From positions 1 through 51,281 of the forward strand of contig NZ_JACJLC010000016.1 in the NCBI RefSeq assembly GCF_016901955.1: DNA of 51,281 nucleotides, read 5' to 3'. Shown one piece after another: positions 5,677 through 15,016 of this stretch. The position numbers and the translations under genes were made by a program. Source of the stretch: Pseudoflavonifractor phocaeensis. GTDB taxonomy: Bacteria > Bacillota > Clostridia > Oscillospirales > Oscillospiraceae. The notes beneath the pieces are model-generated. The model saw nothing but the letters and a program-made list of their open reading frames with translations, did no database searches and was not told the DNA's origin. How positions within the stretch are numbered: the first letter of the stretch is position 1; the number at the start of each line of letters is the position of its first letter.

Positions 5677-6324
5677 ATGAAACAGACCACAAAAATGAGC
5701 CGGGCCGTCAGCCAATTAGAGCATATCTATAACGCATTGAATACAGACTTTTTTCAAAGTGAGCTGCCTATCCCCATTATTACAGTACAAAGCAAACCGG
5801 GAACCTACGGACACTGCACCACCAGCAAGGTATGGCAACGCAAAGACGGCGGTGCTTATGAACTGAACATTGCCGCCGAGGTCCTAAACTATCCGATTGA
5901 AGAAACCCTGGATACCATGCTCCATGAAATGGTCCATCTGTATTGCCGGGAAAACGGGATTAAGGAAGTCAGTCGGGGAGGGAAATACCACAACAAGAGA
6001 TTCAAGGCCGAGGCTGAGCGGCGGGGGCTTGTCTGCATCCCCTGTGGACAATACGGATGGAATACCACCCCAAGCGATAAGCTCGTTGAATATGCACTTT
6101 CAAAAGGCTGGAATGAAATCAAAATTGGGCGTGGCAGTTTACCCCCCATCATTCGCACAGGGGCCAGCGGTACAGCCCAAACCGGAGCGGAAACGACCGG
6201 CGGCGGAAAGCGACCCAGCAGCACAAGGAAGCTGCAATGTCCGAAATGTGGTTGCAGCGTGAGAGCCACAAAAACAGTCAGAATCATGTGCATGGACTGC
6301 ATGGAACAAATGATAGAAATTTGA
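5677..6324 (+). CDS. SprT-like zinc metalloprotease
   Basis: 215 aa from ATG 5677, with AAAAAAGGAG 8 nt upstream. Residues about 10-140 form a SprT domain: 'LDTMLHEMVHLYCRENG' carries the HExxH zinc/catalytic motif (HEMVH), and a later 'KYHNKRFKAEAERRG' supplies the usual downstream histidine. The C-terminus has a zinc ribbon, CPKCGC ... CMDC. The family includes eukaryotic Spartan, which degrades proteins crosslinked to DNA; bacterial roles are poorly defined and such genes are frequent on mobile elements. It shares the operator array with the divergent repressor. An 18-bp palindromic repeat occurs inside the gene (6086-6103) and again at its stop codon. Confidence 0.85.
   Translation: MKQTTKMSRAVSQLEHIYNALNTDFFQSELPIPIITVQSKPGTYGHCTTSKVWQRKDGGAYELNIAAEVLNYPIEETLDTMLHEMVHLYCRENGIKEVSRGGKYHNKRFKAEAERRGLVCIPCGQYGWNTTPSDKLVEYALSKGWNEIKIGRGSLPPIIRTGASGTAQTGAETTGGGKRPSSTRKLQCPKCGCSVRATKTVRIMCMDCMEQMIEI
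6086..6103. repeat. Palindromic repeat copy 2, TTGAATATGCACTTTCAA
   Basis: Lies inside the SprT-like coding sequence and differs by one base from copies 1 and 3. Confidence 0.75.
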
Positions 6325-6338
6325 ATGTGCACTTTCAA
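6321..6338. repeat. Palindromic repeat copy 3, TTGAATGTGCACTTTCAA
   Basis: Overlaps the SprT-like stop codon. With one extra flanking T it is a 19-bp perfect direct repeat of copy 1, so the pair brackets the repressor/protease module. Confidence 0.8.
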
Positions 6339-6374
6339 AAACTCCTCAGGGAATCGCCCCCTGGGGAGTTTAAA
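6339..6374 (+). terminator. Terminator-like hairpin after the SprT-like gene
   Basis: AACTCCTCAGGG / CCCTGGGGAGTT (one G-U pair) followed by a short TTTAAAT. The T-run is weak. Confidence 0.6.
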
Positions 6375-6381
6375 TATAAAC

Positions 6382-6420
6382 AAAAAAGACCGACACCCAA
6401 ATCAAATGAGTGTCGGCCTT
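6382..6420 (-). terminator. Terminator of the groESL operon (probably bidirectional)
   Basis: Minus strand AAGGCCGACAC / GTGTCGGTCTT followed by TTTTG. On the plus strand the same stem is followed by TTTCTG. The region 6421-6571 holds no gene, only a TTCGCTA/TAGCGAA inverted repeat (about 6500-6530). Confidence 0.75.
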
Positions 6421-6571
6421 TCTGTTACCGTACTAGTAGCATTCCCGTAAAAACATTGTGTGTAAACGGTGTGTAAGCTCAAAATAATTCAAACTTTTTC
6501 GCTAAATAATGGTGAAATTTTATAGCGAATCAACCGATTCTATCATATTCTCACGGGATTTATGCCTGTTT

Positions 6572-8203
<1,632 letters not shown>

Positions 8204-8220
8204 TTACCTCCAATTTGAGT

Positions 8221-8283
8221 CGGGCGGAAGCCGCCCGGAAGATTTCATGTCACAGAGGACGGACGCACAATGTACGCCCCTAC
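8221..8283. repeat. Small palindromes and REP-like half-element between groES and groEL
   Basis: CGGGCGG-AAG-CCGCCCG hairpin (8221-8237), followed at 8260-8283 by a block whose minus strand begins GTAGGGGCG, the same start as the arm of the large element at 40285. It may be an mRNA processing or stabilising hairpin in the groESL message. Confidence 0.5.
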
Positions 8284-8291
8284 AGGATCAA

Positions 8292-8576
8292 TTACTCGAC
8301 AATCGCCAGGATGTCGCTCTGACGAACGATGGTGTACTCCTCGCCGTCGATCTTGACCTCGGTTCCGGAGTACTTGCTGGTGATGACCTTGTCGCCCACC
8401 TTCACGGTCATGGTGACTTCCTTGCCGTCCACCAGACCGCCGGGGCCCACCTCGATGACTTCGGCCACTTCGGGCTTCTCCTTGGCGGAGCCGGTGAGGA
8501 TAATACCGCTCTTGGTCTTCTCCTCAGCTTCCACCAGCTTGAGGACCACACGGTCGGCGAGAGGCTTGAGTTTCAT
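8292..8576 (-). CDS. groES: Co-chaperonin GroES (Hsp10)
   Basis: 94 aa, the usual size. 'MKLKPLADRVVLKLVEAEEKTKSGIILTGSAKEKPEVAEVI' holds the conserved N-terminus and the mobile loop (about 17-35) that docks on GroEL; 'GDKVITSKYSGTEVKIDGEEY' follows. The start has AAGGAGG upstream. First gene of the operon; a perfect CIRCE operator lies 56-82 nt upstream of the start codon. Confidence 0.98.
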   Translation of the reverse strand: MKLKPLADRVVLKLVEAEEKTKSGIILTGSAKEKPEVAEVIEVGPGGLVDGKEVTMTVKVGDKVITSKYSGTEVKIDGEEYTIVRQSDILAIVE

Positions 8577-8631
8577 AATGGGTTCCTCCTTACATGTATG
8601 ACTAGATTTTCTTAATTAACCGATTTAAGCT

Positions 8632-8658
8632 TTAGCACTCATTTTGTCGGAGTGCTAA
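8632..8658. promoter_or_regulatory. CIRCE operator (HrcA-binding)
   Basis: Exact TTAGCACTC-N9-GAGTGCTAA, placed just downstream of the groES -10 element. HrcA, the usual repressor, is not encoded in this window. Confidence 0.97.
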
Positions 8659-8669
8659 CTACGTGTATG

Positions 8670-8698
8670 ATAATACCCCTCTCCGCAAAAAAAATCAA
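8670..8698 (-). promoter_or_regulatory. groESL promoter
   Basis: Minus strand -35 TTGATT (8693-8698), 17-bp spacer, -10 TATTAT (8670-8675). The CIRCE element begins 11 bp after the -10. Confidence 0.85.
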
Positions 8699-8722
8699 CC
8701 CCCTTTTTTGAGAAAAGAGGGT
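8687..8722 (-). terminator. Terminator of the lipid-kinase operon
   Basis: Minus strand CCCTCTTTT-CTC-AAAAAAGGGGG then TTGA and eight T. The T-run doubles as part of the groES promoter. Confidence 0.6.
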
Positions 8723-8748
8723 CGTTTTTTAAAAAGTTTAATTTTTGT

Positions 8749-9714
8749 TCACAAACTCGCGCATGGAGTGCTAATCTTATGCTCCCCTACGACTTCCCCA
8801 CCTGTCGGAACCCACAGGATATCCGGGGGATAAAAGAACCACACCTTCTTTTCCGACAGACGGACGGAGACCTCCGTGCCCGTCACCAGCTCCCCGTCCA
8901 CATTCACTTGGGTGGTCCGGTCACACAGCACCCGCATCTCCCGTCCTCGGCGGAGGATGACCCTTGGGATCTCCCCCACCTTCCCCCGGGCATACTTTTG
9001 GATGAGGGCTAGCACGGTGACCCGGGACACCGCCGGCACCACAATGAAATCCAGCAGCCCATCGTCGGGTCGGGCCGTGGGGCTTGGGTTAAACCCACCC
9101 CCATAGTACCGGCCATTACAGGCGCACAGCAGGGTGAATCGGCCTCCGGGCAGCATCTCTCCATCAACGGTCACCCGGTAGGGCAGGTGGATGCCTCTGG
9201 CAATGGTCTCCAGAGCGGACAGCCGGTAGGCCATGGAGCCGCTGACCAGAGGAAGGTTCTTGAACTTGGCCGCTCCAAAACCGATGCGGGCATCAAAGCC
9301 CACCGAACATACGTTGAGAGACAACCTACCATTACAGTCAATGAGATCCATACGAATCTGGGGGCCATGGGTCAGCCGGTCCGGCTGGAAAAGTCGGACG
9401 GCCTCCGCCCCAAAAATCCGCAGGAAGTCATTGCCCGAGCCCAGGGGCACGTGGGTCACCGCCACATGGTCCAGCCCGGCAGCCCCGTTGACCACCTCAT
9501 TGAGGGTGCCGTCCCCACCGCAGGCATACACCCGCAGGGGGTCCCCCAAACCGGCGGCCTCCTTTACCAGCCGGGTGGCGTGGCCGGGGCCGGCGGTGCA
9601 TACCGCTTTCCAGGGCTCTCCCCGGCCCGCCATGGCCCCCCGGGCCAGCTCCGCCATCTCCCGGCTGCGGTCACGCTTGCCCGCCCGTGGATTGATGATA
9701 AACAGGTGTCGCAT
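8749..9714 (-). CDS. Diacylglycerol kinase-like lipid kinase (YegS/BmrU/DagK family)
   Basis: 321 aa from ATG 9714 (AGAGGAGGAG just upstream); the 17-codon in-frame extension overlaps the preceding gene and lacks a site. Catalytic fold: NPRAGK (8-13), GGDGTLNEVVNG (66-77) and PLGSGNDF (90-97), the nucleotide-binding motifs of the DAGKc domain. The C-terminal beta domain includes 'NGRYYGGGFNPSPTARPDDGLLDF', typical of YegS/DgkB. It probably phosphorylates diacylglycerol for phospholipid recycling; exact substrate not certain. It follows the methyltransferase gene by 31 nt and is probably co-transcribed. Confidence 0.9.
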   Translation of the reverse strand: MRHLFIINPRAGKRDRSREMAELARGAMAGRGEPWKAVCTAGPGHATRLVKEAAGLGDPLRVYACGGDGTLNEVVNGAAGLDHVAVTHVPLGSGNDFLRIFGAEAVRLFQPDRLTHGPQIRMDLIDCNGRLSLNVCSVGFDARIGFGAAKFKNLPLVSGSMAYRLSALETIARGIHLPYRVTVDGEMLPGGRFTLLCACNGRYYGGGFNPSPTARPDDGLLDFIVVPAVSRVTVLALIQKYARGKVGEIPRVILRRGREMRVLCDRTTQVNVDGELVTGTEVSVRLSEKKVWFFYPPDILWVPTGGEVVGEHKISTPCASL

Positions 9715-9745
9715 GGCTCCTCCTCTCCGGCGGATGCCGTTTCCC

Positions 9746-10876
9746 TTACCGGCGGCGATCCACACCGTACTGGAATAGGTCGCATTTCAGCATTCCGTTG
9801 TACAGCTTGCGCTTTTTGTCCGCGGTCTTGCCAAAGGTACGCTCAAATTCCGTGTGGGAGGACAGGACGCTGACCTGCCACCCCTGGGGCAGGGCGGAAG
9901 CCGCCTTGCCAAAGGCCTTGTAGAGCTCCTCCGCCTCTTTTTTCTCCAAAATCCGTTCCCCATAGGGAGGATTGGTGACCACCCGGCCAACAGGGGCATC
10001 CCGGTGAAACTTCACGGCGTCAGCCACTTCAAAGCGTACCACGTCCTCTACATCGGCTTTCACCGCGTTATCCCTGGCAATGGCTACCGCCTTGGGGTCC
10101 ATGTCTCCCCCCCAGATCTCATAGTTACCGCAGTACTCCTTGTCCATGGCCTCGTCGGCGGCTTGTAACCACAGGTTGCTATCCAGCCACTTCCACTTCT
10201 GGGCGGAGAAAGCCCGGCTCAGGCCGGGAGCCCGGTTTTTGGCAATGAGAGCGGCCTCAATGGGAATGGTGCCTGAGCCGCAAAAGGGGTCACAGAAGGG
10301 ATCTCGCCCCCGATAGTGGGAGAGGATCACCATGGCGGCGGCCAGGGTCTCCCGCAGGGGAGCAGTCACTCCCACCGCCCGGTAGCCCCGCTTGTGGAGC
10401 CCGGCACCAGAGGTGTCCAGCATCAGGGCCACCTGATCCTTCATGATGGAGAACTGCACCTGGTACAGCGCCCCGGATTCGGGCAAGGTATCCATGCCGT
10501 ATTTCTCTCCCAGTCGGGCAGCGATAGCCTTTTTCAGTACCCCCTGAATGGCCGGCACCGCATGGAGCTGGGAGTTGAGAGAATAACCCTTTACTGGAAA
10601 GGCCCCCTCCCGGGGAATAAAATCCTCCCAGGGCAGTGCTTTCGCTCCCTGAAACAGGGCCTCAAAATCGGTTGCCTCATACCGGCCCACCACCAAGAGA
10701 ACCCGTTCTCCGGTGCGCAGGTTCAGGTTGGCTCGTGGGATGTCCTCCGGCCCTCCCTTGCAGCACACCCGGCCGTTCTCCGCCCGCACCTCCGGCAGCT
10801 CCAGCCGCCGCAGCTCGTTGGCGCACAGGCCCTCCAGGCCGAACAGGGTGGGGATCATCAATTCCAGTTCTCTCAT
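9746..10876 (-). CDS. THUMP-domain class I RNA methyltransferase (RlmL/YpsC-like)
   Basis: 376 aa from ATG 10876, 6 nt after AAGGAG. Longer in-frame starts exist, but they run into the divergent gene and have no site. A ferredoxin-like/THUMP region (about 1-160) precedes the methyltransferase domain: SAM motif DPFCGSGT (196-203) and catalytic NPPY (302-305), the signature of N2-guanine/N6-adenine RNA methylation. The closest known type is RlmL, which methylates 23S rRNA G2445. It is divergent from the NfeD gene and has a good promoter upstream. Confidence 0.93.
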   Translation of the reverse strand: MRELELMIPTLFGLEGLCANELRRLELPEVRAENGRVCCKGGPEDIPRANLNLRTGERVLLVVGRYEATDFEALFQGAKALPWEDFIPREGAFPVKGYSLNSQLHAVPAIQGVLKKAIAARLGEKYGMDTLPESGALYQVQFSIMKDQVALMLDTSGAGLHKRGYRAVGVTAPLRETLAAAMVILSHYRGRDPFCDPFCGSGTIPIEAALIAKNRAPGLSRAFSAQKWKWLDSNLWLQAADEAMDKEYCGNYEIWGGDMDPKAVAIARDNAVKADVEDVVRFEVADAVKFHRDAPVGRVVTNPPYGERILEKKEAEELYKAFGKAASALPQGWQVSVLSSHTEFERTFGKTADKKRKLYNGMLKCDLFQYGVDRRR

Positions 10877-10910
10877 AGCAGGCTCCTTGTCATATCCAGT
10901 CATTATGTGA

Positions 10911-10939
10911 AGTATACCCCATTTGCCTCCGGATGGCAA
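10911..10939 (-). promoter_or_regulatory. Promoter of the methyltransferase-lipid kinase pair
   Basis: Minus strand -35 TTGCCA (10934-10939), 17-bp spacer, -10 TATACT (10911-10916). Confidence 0.75.
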
Positions 10940-11012
10940 ATCCGGAAACGGATTTTCCTTTTCTTTTTTACAGAAGTATGCTAGGATACGGAGTATAGAA
11001 AGGAGGGCGCCT

Positions 11013-11462
11013 ATGCCCATACCAAGTATCTGTTGGCTCGCTGCGTTGATCGTCCTGATCCTGGTGGAGGCCGCCACGGTGGGCCTGGTGTCCCTGTGGT
11101 TTGCCCTGGGGGCCCTGGCCGCTCTGCTCACCTCCTTCTGGGTGAACAGCATCTGGGTGCAGCTGGGGGTCTTTCTGGCGGTGTCCCTGGTGACCCTGCT
11201 GGTGATCCGCCCTCTGGCCCGCCGGTACATCACCCCCCGGCAGGTGGCCACCAACGCCGACCGGGCAGTGGGGGCCGAGGGGATCGTGACCCAGGCCATC
11301 GACAACCTGAAGGCCAGCGGCCAGGTCTCCGTCCTGGGCAGTGTGTGGACCGCCCGGGCCCAGGGGGACGTATTCATTCCCGCCGGGACCACCGTGAAGG
11401 TGCTGCGCATCGAGGGGGTCAAGCTCATCGTCTCCCCCGTCCGGGAGGAGGTCCCACAGTAA
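11013..11462 (+). CDS. NfeD-family membrane protein
   Basis: 149 aa from ATG 11013, with AAAGGAGGG upstream. Two or three hydrophobic segments (about 5-70: ICWLAALIVLILVEAATVGLVSLWFALGALAALL then VQLGVFLAVSLVTLLVI) precede a small soluble OB-fold (about 85-149: 'GAEGIVTQAIDNLKASGQVSVLGSVWTARAQGDVFIPAGTTVKVLRIEGVKLIV'). That is the NfeD1b architecture. These proteins sit beside SPFH/flotillin genes and help organise membrane microdomains. The SPFH partner follows 37 nt downstream. A possible extended -10 (TG-C-TAGGAT, 10982-10987) lies upstream. Confidence 0.93.
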   Translation: MPIPSICWLAALIVLILVEAATVGLVSLWFALGALAALLTSFWVNSIWVQLGVFLAVSLVTLLVIRPLARRYITPRQVATNADRAVGAEGIVTQAIDNLKASGQVSVLGSVWTARAQGDVFIPAGTTVKVLRIEGVKLIVSPVREEVPQ

Positions 11463-11499
11463 CCCATCCGTGTACTTTGTCTTTAGGGAGGAATTAGGT

Positions 11500-12432
11500 A
11501 TGCCGTTGTTTGAGTCCATTCCCGTGATCCCCATTATTATTGTGCTGCTGGTGGCTCTGCTCATCGCCATTCTGGCCGCCAACCTGAAAATCGTCCAGCA
11601 ATCCAAGGTCTACGTCATTGAGCGGATGGGCGCCTTCCACGCCGTGTGGGGGGTGGGCGTCCACTTTAAGCTTCCCTTCATCGAGCGGGTGGCCAAGGTG
11701 GTCTCCCTGAAGGAGCAGGTGGTGGACTTTGCCCCCCAGCCTGTCATCACCAAGGACAACGTGACCATGCAGATCGACACGGTGCTCTACTTCCAGATCA
11801 CCGACGCCAAGCTGTACACCTACGGGGTGGAGCACCCCATGAGCGCCATTGAGAACTTGACGGCCACCACCCTGCGCAACATCATCGGCGAGCTGGAACT
11901 GGACCAGTCCCTCACCAGCCGGGATATCATCAACTCCAAGATGCGATCCATCCTGGATGAGGCCACCGATCCCTGGGGCATCAAGGTCAACCGGGTGGAG
12001 CTGAAGAATATCATCCCGCCCCGGGAGATCCAGGACGCCATGGAGAAGCAGATGAAGGCCGAGCGGGAGCGCCGGGAATCCATCCTCCAGGCCGAGGGCC
12101 AGAAGCAGTCCCAGATCCTGGTGGCTGAGGGTGAGAAGCAGTCCCTGATCCTCCGGGCGGATGCCGCCAAGCAGGCCGCCATCATGAAGGCCGAGGGCGA
12201 GGCTGAGGCCATTCTGAAGGTACAGCAGGCCACCGCCGAGGCTCTGAAGCTGCTCAACGAGGCCAGCCCCACCGAGCAGGTACTGAAGATCAAGGCCCTG
12301 GAGGCCTTCCAGGCCGCCGCCGACGGCAAGGCCACCAAGATCATCATTCCCTCGGAGATCCAGGGCCTGGCGGGGTTGTGCGCCTCCGCCAAGGCGGTGT
12401 TGGAGTCCGCCTCTGATTCCGCTAAAGCCTGA
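11500..12432 (+). CDS. SPFH/Band 7 (stomatin-like, QmcA type) protein
   Basis: 310 aa from ATG 11500, with AGGGAGGAATT upstream. One N-terminal membrane helix (about 7-28), then the SPFH domain ('VYVIERMGAFHAVWGVGVHFKLPFIERVAKVVSLKEQ... RDIINSKMRSILDEATDPWGIKVNRVELKNI'). An Ala/Glu/Lys coiled coil (about 180-260, repeated 'AEGEKQS..L' units) and a short C-terminal domain complete it. Family members oligomerise in membranes and form scaffolds with NfeD proteins. Followed at once by a strong terminator. Confidence 0.96.
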   Translation: MPLFESIPVIPIIIVLLVALLIAILAANLKIVQQSKVYVIERMGAFHAVWGVGVHFKLPFIERVAKVVSLKEQVVDFAPQPVITKDNVTMQIDTVLYFQITDAKLYTYGVEHPMSAIENLTATTLRNIIGELELDQSLTSRDIINSKMRSILDEATDPWGIKVNRVELKNIIPPREIQDAMEKQMKAERERRESILQAEGQKQSQILVAEGEKQSLILRADAAKQAAIMKAEGEAEAILKVQQATAEALKLLNEASPTEQVLKIKALEAFQAAADGKATKIIIPSEIQGLAGLCASAKAVLESASDSAKA

Positions 12433-12444
12433 GCCATTCCACCC

Positions 12445-12479
12445 ACCGCCCTGCCGCTGCCCCGGCAGGGCGGTTTTTT
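12445..12479 (+). terminator. Terminator of the nfeD-SPFH operon
   Basis: ACCGCCCTGCC / GGCAGGGCGGT, 8-nt loop, then TTTTTT. Confidence 0.92.
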
Positions 12480-12506
12480 GTCCCTCCTCCGCCGGCCGCT
12501 GCCCAC

Positions 12507-12550
12507 AAAACGCCCCCTGCGTCCCGGCTGGTACCGGGACGCAGGGGGCG
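12507..12550 (-). terminator. Terminator of the nitroreductase gene
   Basis: Minus strand 17-bp perfect stem CGCCCCCTGCGTCCCGG / CCGGGACGCAGGGGGCG followed by TTTTG. Confidence 0.9.
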
Positions 12551-12573
12551 GGCTTTCAGCTATCCGATTTCTC

Positions 12574-13122
12574 TTATTTGCACCAGGTGATATTGTCCCT
12601 CTCCCGCTCCGGGGCGGCGGGACGTTCCCCCGCAGCATAGCCCAGGGCCACGCCGATCAGGGGCTCATAGCCCTCCGGCAAACCCAGCCGGGCCCGCACC
12701 TCCGGATTGGCAAAGGCAATCATGGGCCCCATGAGGAAACAAGACCCCAATCCCAGCTCTGTGGCAGCCAACATCATGTTTTCTGCTGCGCAGGACACAT
12801 TGGCCATATTAAAGCCCTTTTCATCGTTGCCGCCGGGAGCGGAGAGCACCACCAGGACAGGCGCGCCATACAGAGGATGGAACCCCTCCTGGGCGGCCAG
12901 ATTTTCCAGGAAAGGCACGCCGGAGTGCTTCATTCCCTCTACCGCCGCCCTGTCCACAGCCTGAATCTGTGCCTGCCCTTCAAAGACGCTCATATGGAAC
13001 TGTCCGAATATAGGAGCCTGGTTACCTGCCCGGAGTACCGCCTCCACCTTTTCCCGCTCCACGTCCCACGCCTCATAGGCTCGGATGCTCCGGCGGGTCT
13101 CAATCGCTTGCTGTACATTCAT
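12574..13122 (-). CDS. Nitroreductase family flavoprotein
   Basis: 182 aa from ATG 13122, preceded by AAAGGGG. The start 'MNVQQAIETRRSIRAYEAWDVEREKVEAVLRAGNQAP' is the FMN-binding RRSIR motif region, and 'GLGSCFLMGP', then 'PEGYEPLIGVALGYAAG', are the conserved C-terminal parts. It is an NAD(P)H-dependent FMN oxidoreductase; substrate unknown. The divergent HxlR regulator 120 bp away probably controls it, a common pairing in redox or electrophile sensing. Confidence 0.93.
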   Translation of the reverse strand: MNVQQAIETRRSIRAYEAWDVEREKVEAVLRAGNQAPIFGQFHMSVFEGQAQIQAVDRAAVEGMKHSGVPFLENLAAQEGFHPLYGAPVLVVLSAPGGNDEKGFNMANVSCAAENMMLAATELGLGSCFLMGPMIAFANPEVRARLGLPEGYEPLIGVALGYAAGERPAAPERERDNITWCK

Positions 13123-13161
13123 TGGTAAATACCCCTTTCTTTTTTTGTGCTTCTGGATATA

Positions 13162-13189
13162 ATTATAGGTACCGGCAAAAAAAGCACAA
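13162..13189 (-). promoter_or_regulatory. Promoter of the nitroreductase gene
   Basis: Minus strand perfect -10 TATAAT (13162-13167) with TTGTGC as a poor -35 about 16 bp upstream. In the same gap, AGTAAG occurs twice (near 13211 and 13229) and could be part of an HxlR operator. Confidence 0.5.
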
Positions 13190-13242
13190 GTACGCAATAT
13201 TTTTTTACCCAGTAAGCAAAAACTTAGTAAGGAGGGATATCC

Positions 13243-13560
13243 ATGGAGGGTTGCCCGGTCAGATTCGCCTTGGGGCTGGTGAGCGGCAAATGGAAGCTGC
13301 GCATCCTATGGGAATTGAACCAGCAGGAAATCATTCGCTTTAACGAGCTTCAGCGCAGGCTCCCCGGCATCTCCAGCGTGATGCTCTCCAAATCCCTGGA
13401 TGAGCTGGAGCAGTGCAGGCTGGTCCATCGGGAGCAGTACCCGGAGATCCCGCCCAAGGTGGAATATTCGCTGACTGAACTGGGCCGCTCCATAGACCCT
13501 GCCTTAAAGGCTCTGGGGGCCTGGGGCGCTCAGGCCTACGAGCAGATCCACGCCAACTGA
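13243..13560 (+). CDS. HxlR-family winged-helix regulator
   Basis: 105 aa from ATG 13243, with AAGGAGG upstream. It shows the typical HxlR sequence: N-terminal Cys (C4, 'EGCPVRFALGLVSGKWKLRILWEL'), helix-turn-helix 'RFNELQRRLPGISSVMLSKSLDELEQ' and the wing 'PPKVEYSLTELGRSIDPAL'. Family members with a single N-terminal Cys often sense thiol-reactive compounds and control a neighbouring reductase. It is divergent from the nitroreductase. Confidence 0.95.
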   Translation: MEGCPVRFALGLVSGKWKLRILWELNQQEIIRFNELQRRLPGISSVMLSKSLDELEQCRLVHREQYPEIPPKVEYSLTELGRSIDPALKALGAWGAQAYEQIHAN

Positions 13561-13586
13561 TTTCTGCCGGCACGCAGAACAAAAAA

Positions 13587-13627
13587 ACACAAGGCTGTCG
13601 CGGCAAACTGCGACAGCCTCGTGTTTT
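13587..13627. terminator. Bidirectional terminator
   Basis: ACACAAGGCTGTCGC / GCGACAGCCTCGTGT with T-runs on both sides. It separates the convergent hxlR-type and DUF1576 genes. Confidence 0.92.
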
Positions 13628-13652
13628 TATATGTATATGTAGCCGAATTTTG

Positions 13653-14984
13653 TCAGAATTCCTCTTCCTCTTCTCCCCCAATAGGCGGCGGCACAGTAGG
13701 ATTGTCCCGCTCAAAGTTATCAAAGTAATCCACATCCTGGAGCTCTGGCTTGCGGTGACGGATGGCTTCGGTAATAATGGGATAGAGCACGATGGCCAGC
13801 AGGCCTCCGGAAAAGCCATTATTATACAGGTTAAAGCCCTCCACCGGAGTGCCTGCCCGAAGCACCACTGAGGAGTGAAGGAATCCGGCCAGGATTCCAA
13901 AGGGCCAGCCGAAATAGCCCGAAATGGGAGCCAGGGTGGTACCGAACAGCAGCGCCAGTTGGACGCCACTGTCGTTGATATGCCAGTGCATACAGAAACT
14001 ACCCAGCACCACGCCCAGCATAATGGGGATGATATTACGGGCGTGCTTACCAAATCCGGAGAATCCCATGATAGTGAAAATGCCCCCTATGGTTGGTCCG
14101 TTGAGATCTCCGCCGGTGGCCAAGATAAAGCCCATGCCAATGAGCCCGTTGATCCCCATGCTGATAAGGGTGGCGGGAGCGCCCAGCATCCGCAGGTAAT
14201 CGCTGGGGGCCCGGCCGGTGGTGAGGAGCAGCCGGCGATAGCCGGCCCAGGCGGCCCAAGCGGGCCGGCCGCTGAAAAACAGACCCACTACGATGAGCCC
14301 CACGCACAGCACGCCCAGACAGATGCCCAGCTGGGCGTTGTAGCCGGTGGCCCAATGGTGGGCTACCGTGGGGTTCGCCCCCAGGGAGGTCATCACCGGC
14401 ACCAGGATGGTGGCCAGAAGGCCGCAGGCAAAGCCCATATTGTACAGGTTCATACCATTCTGGATCTTATATGTATAAGCTGACATGGGGGGCAGCACAA
14501 AGCCGATGACCGCCCCAATGAGGATAGCCCACCAGATATTGCCCCAGCCGTTGTCCAGGGCCACATAGCTCACCACCGGCGAAAGCGCGGTAGCCAACAG
14601 GGACACCGAGGCATATTTACCGAACTCTTCCCGCCGTACCTTGGCGTACAGGAAGGTGCCGCCGATGATAGGCCAGATGTTGGCAATGTTCTTGCCGAAG
14701 AGGGCAAACCCCGCCATCAGGCCGATCTCTACCAGCGTAAACCCGTTGAGAGGATCCTTACTCAGATGGAGGATCCCCAGACTGATGAGCACCACCAGAG
14801 CGGCATTGACAAAGGCGGCCCCAATGCCGGCAATCTGGATATAATCGGTGATAAGAGCGTCCTCCGTGAGGATGATCTTCCACAGGCCAGGCAGGATAGT
14901 TGCCGGATCTCCCAGGATCAGACCGATGGCCGTCAGATAACAGGCAAAACAAATGGCTGCGGGATAGATCTTGTGGTAACGCAT
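13653..14984 (-). CDS. DUF1576 multi-spanning membrane protein
   Basis: 443 aa from ATG 14984 (AAAGGGG 6 nt upstream). About ten to twelve hydrophobic segments, two internally similar halves (note 'NGMNLYNMGFACGLLA' about residue 180 and 'EGFNLYNNGFSGGLLA' about 380), and an acidic tail GGEEEEEF. The repeated NLYNxGF motif in each half looks like a functional inverted-repeat transporter pair. The family is annotated only as DUF1576; substrate unknown. It sits alone between a terminator and ribF. Confidence 0.85.
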   Translation of the reverse strand: MRYHKIYPAAICFACYLTAIGLILGDPATILPGLWKIILTEDALITDYIQIAGIGAAFVNAALVVLISLGILHLSKDPLNGFTLVEIGLMAGFALFGKNIANIWPIIGGTFLYAKVRREEFGKYASVSLLATALSPVVSYVALDNGWGNIWWAILIGAVIGFVLPPMSAYTYKIQNGMNLYNMGFACGLLATILVPVMTSLGANPTVAHHWATGYNAQLGICLGVLCVGLIVVGLFFSGRPAWAAWAGYRRLLLTTGRAPSDYLRMLGAPATLISMGINGLIGMGFILATGGDLNGPTIGGIFTIMGFSGFGKHARNIIPIMLGVVLGSFCMHWHINDSGVQLALLFGTTLAPISGYFGWPFGILAGFLHSSVVLRAGTPVEGFNLYNNGFSGGLLAIVLYPIITEAIRHRKPELQDVDYFDNFERDNPTVPPPIGGEEEEEF

Positions 14985-15016
14985 GGTGTTCCCCTTTCCT
15001 GCAGTCGTTCCCGCTC

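Noticed and set aside
8748-8774. Second CIRCE operator
   Set aside because: Only one arm (GAGTGCTAA) matches; the partner arm has about four of nine bases.
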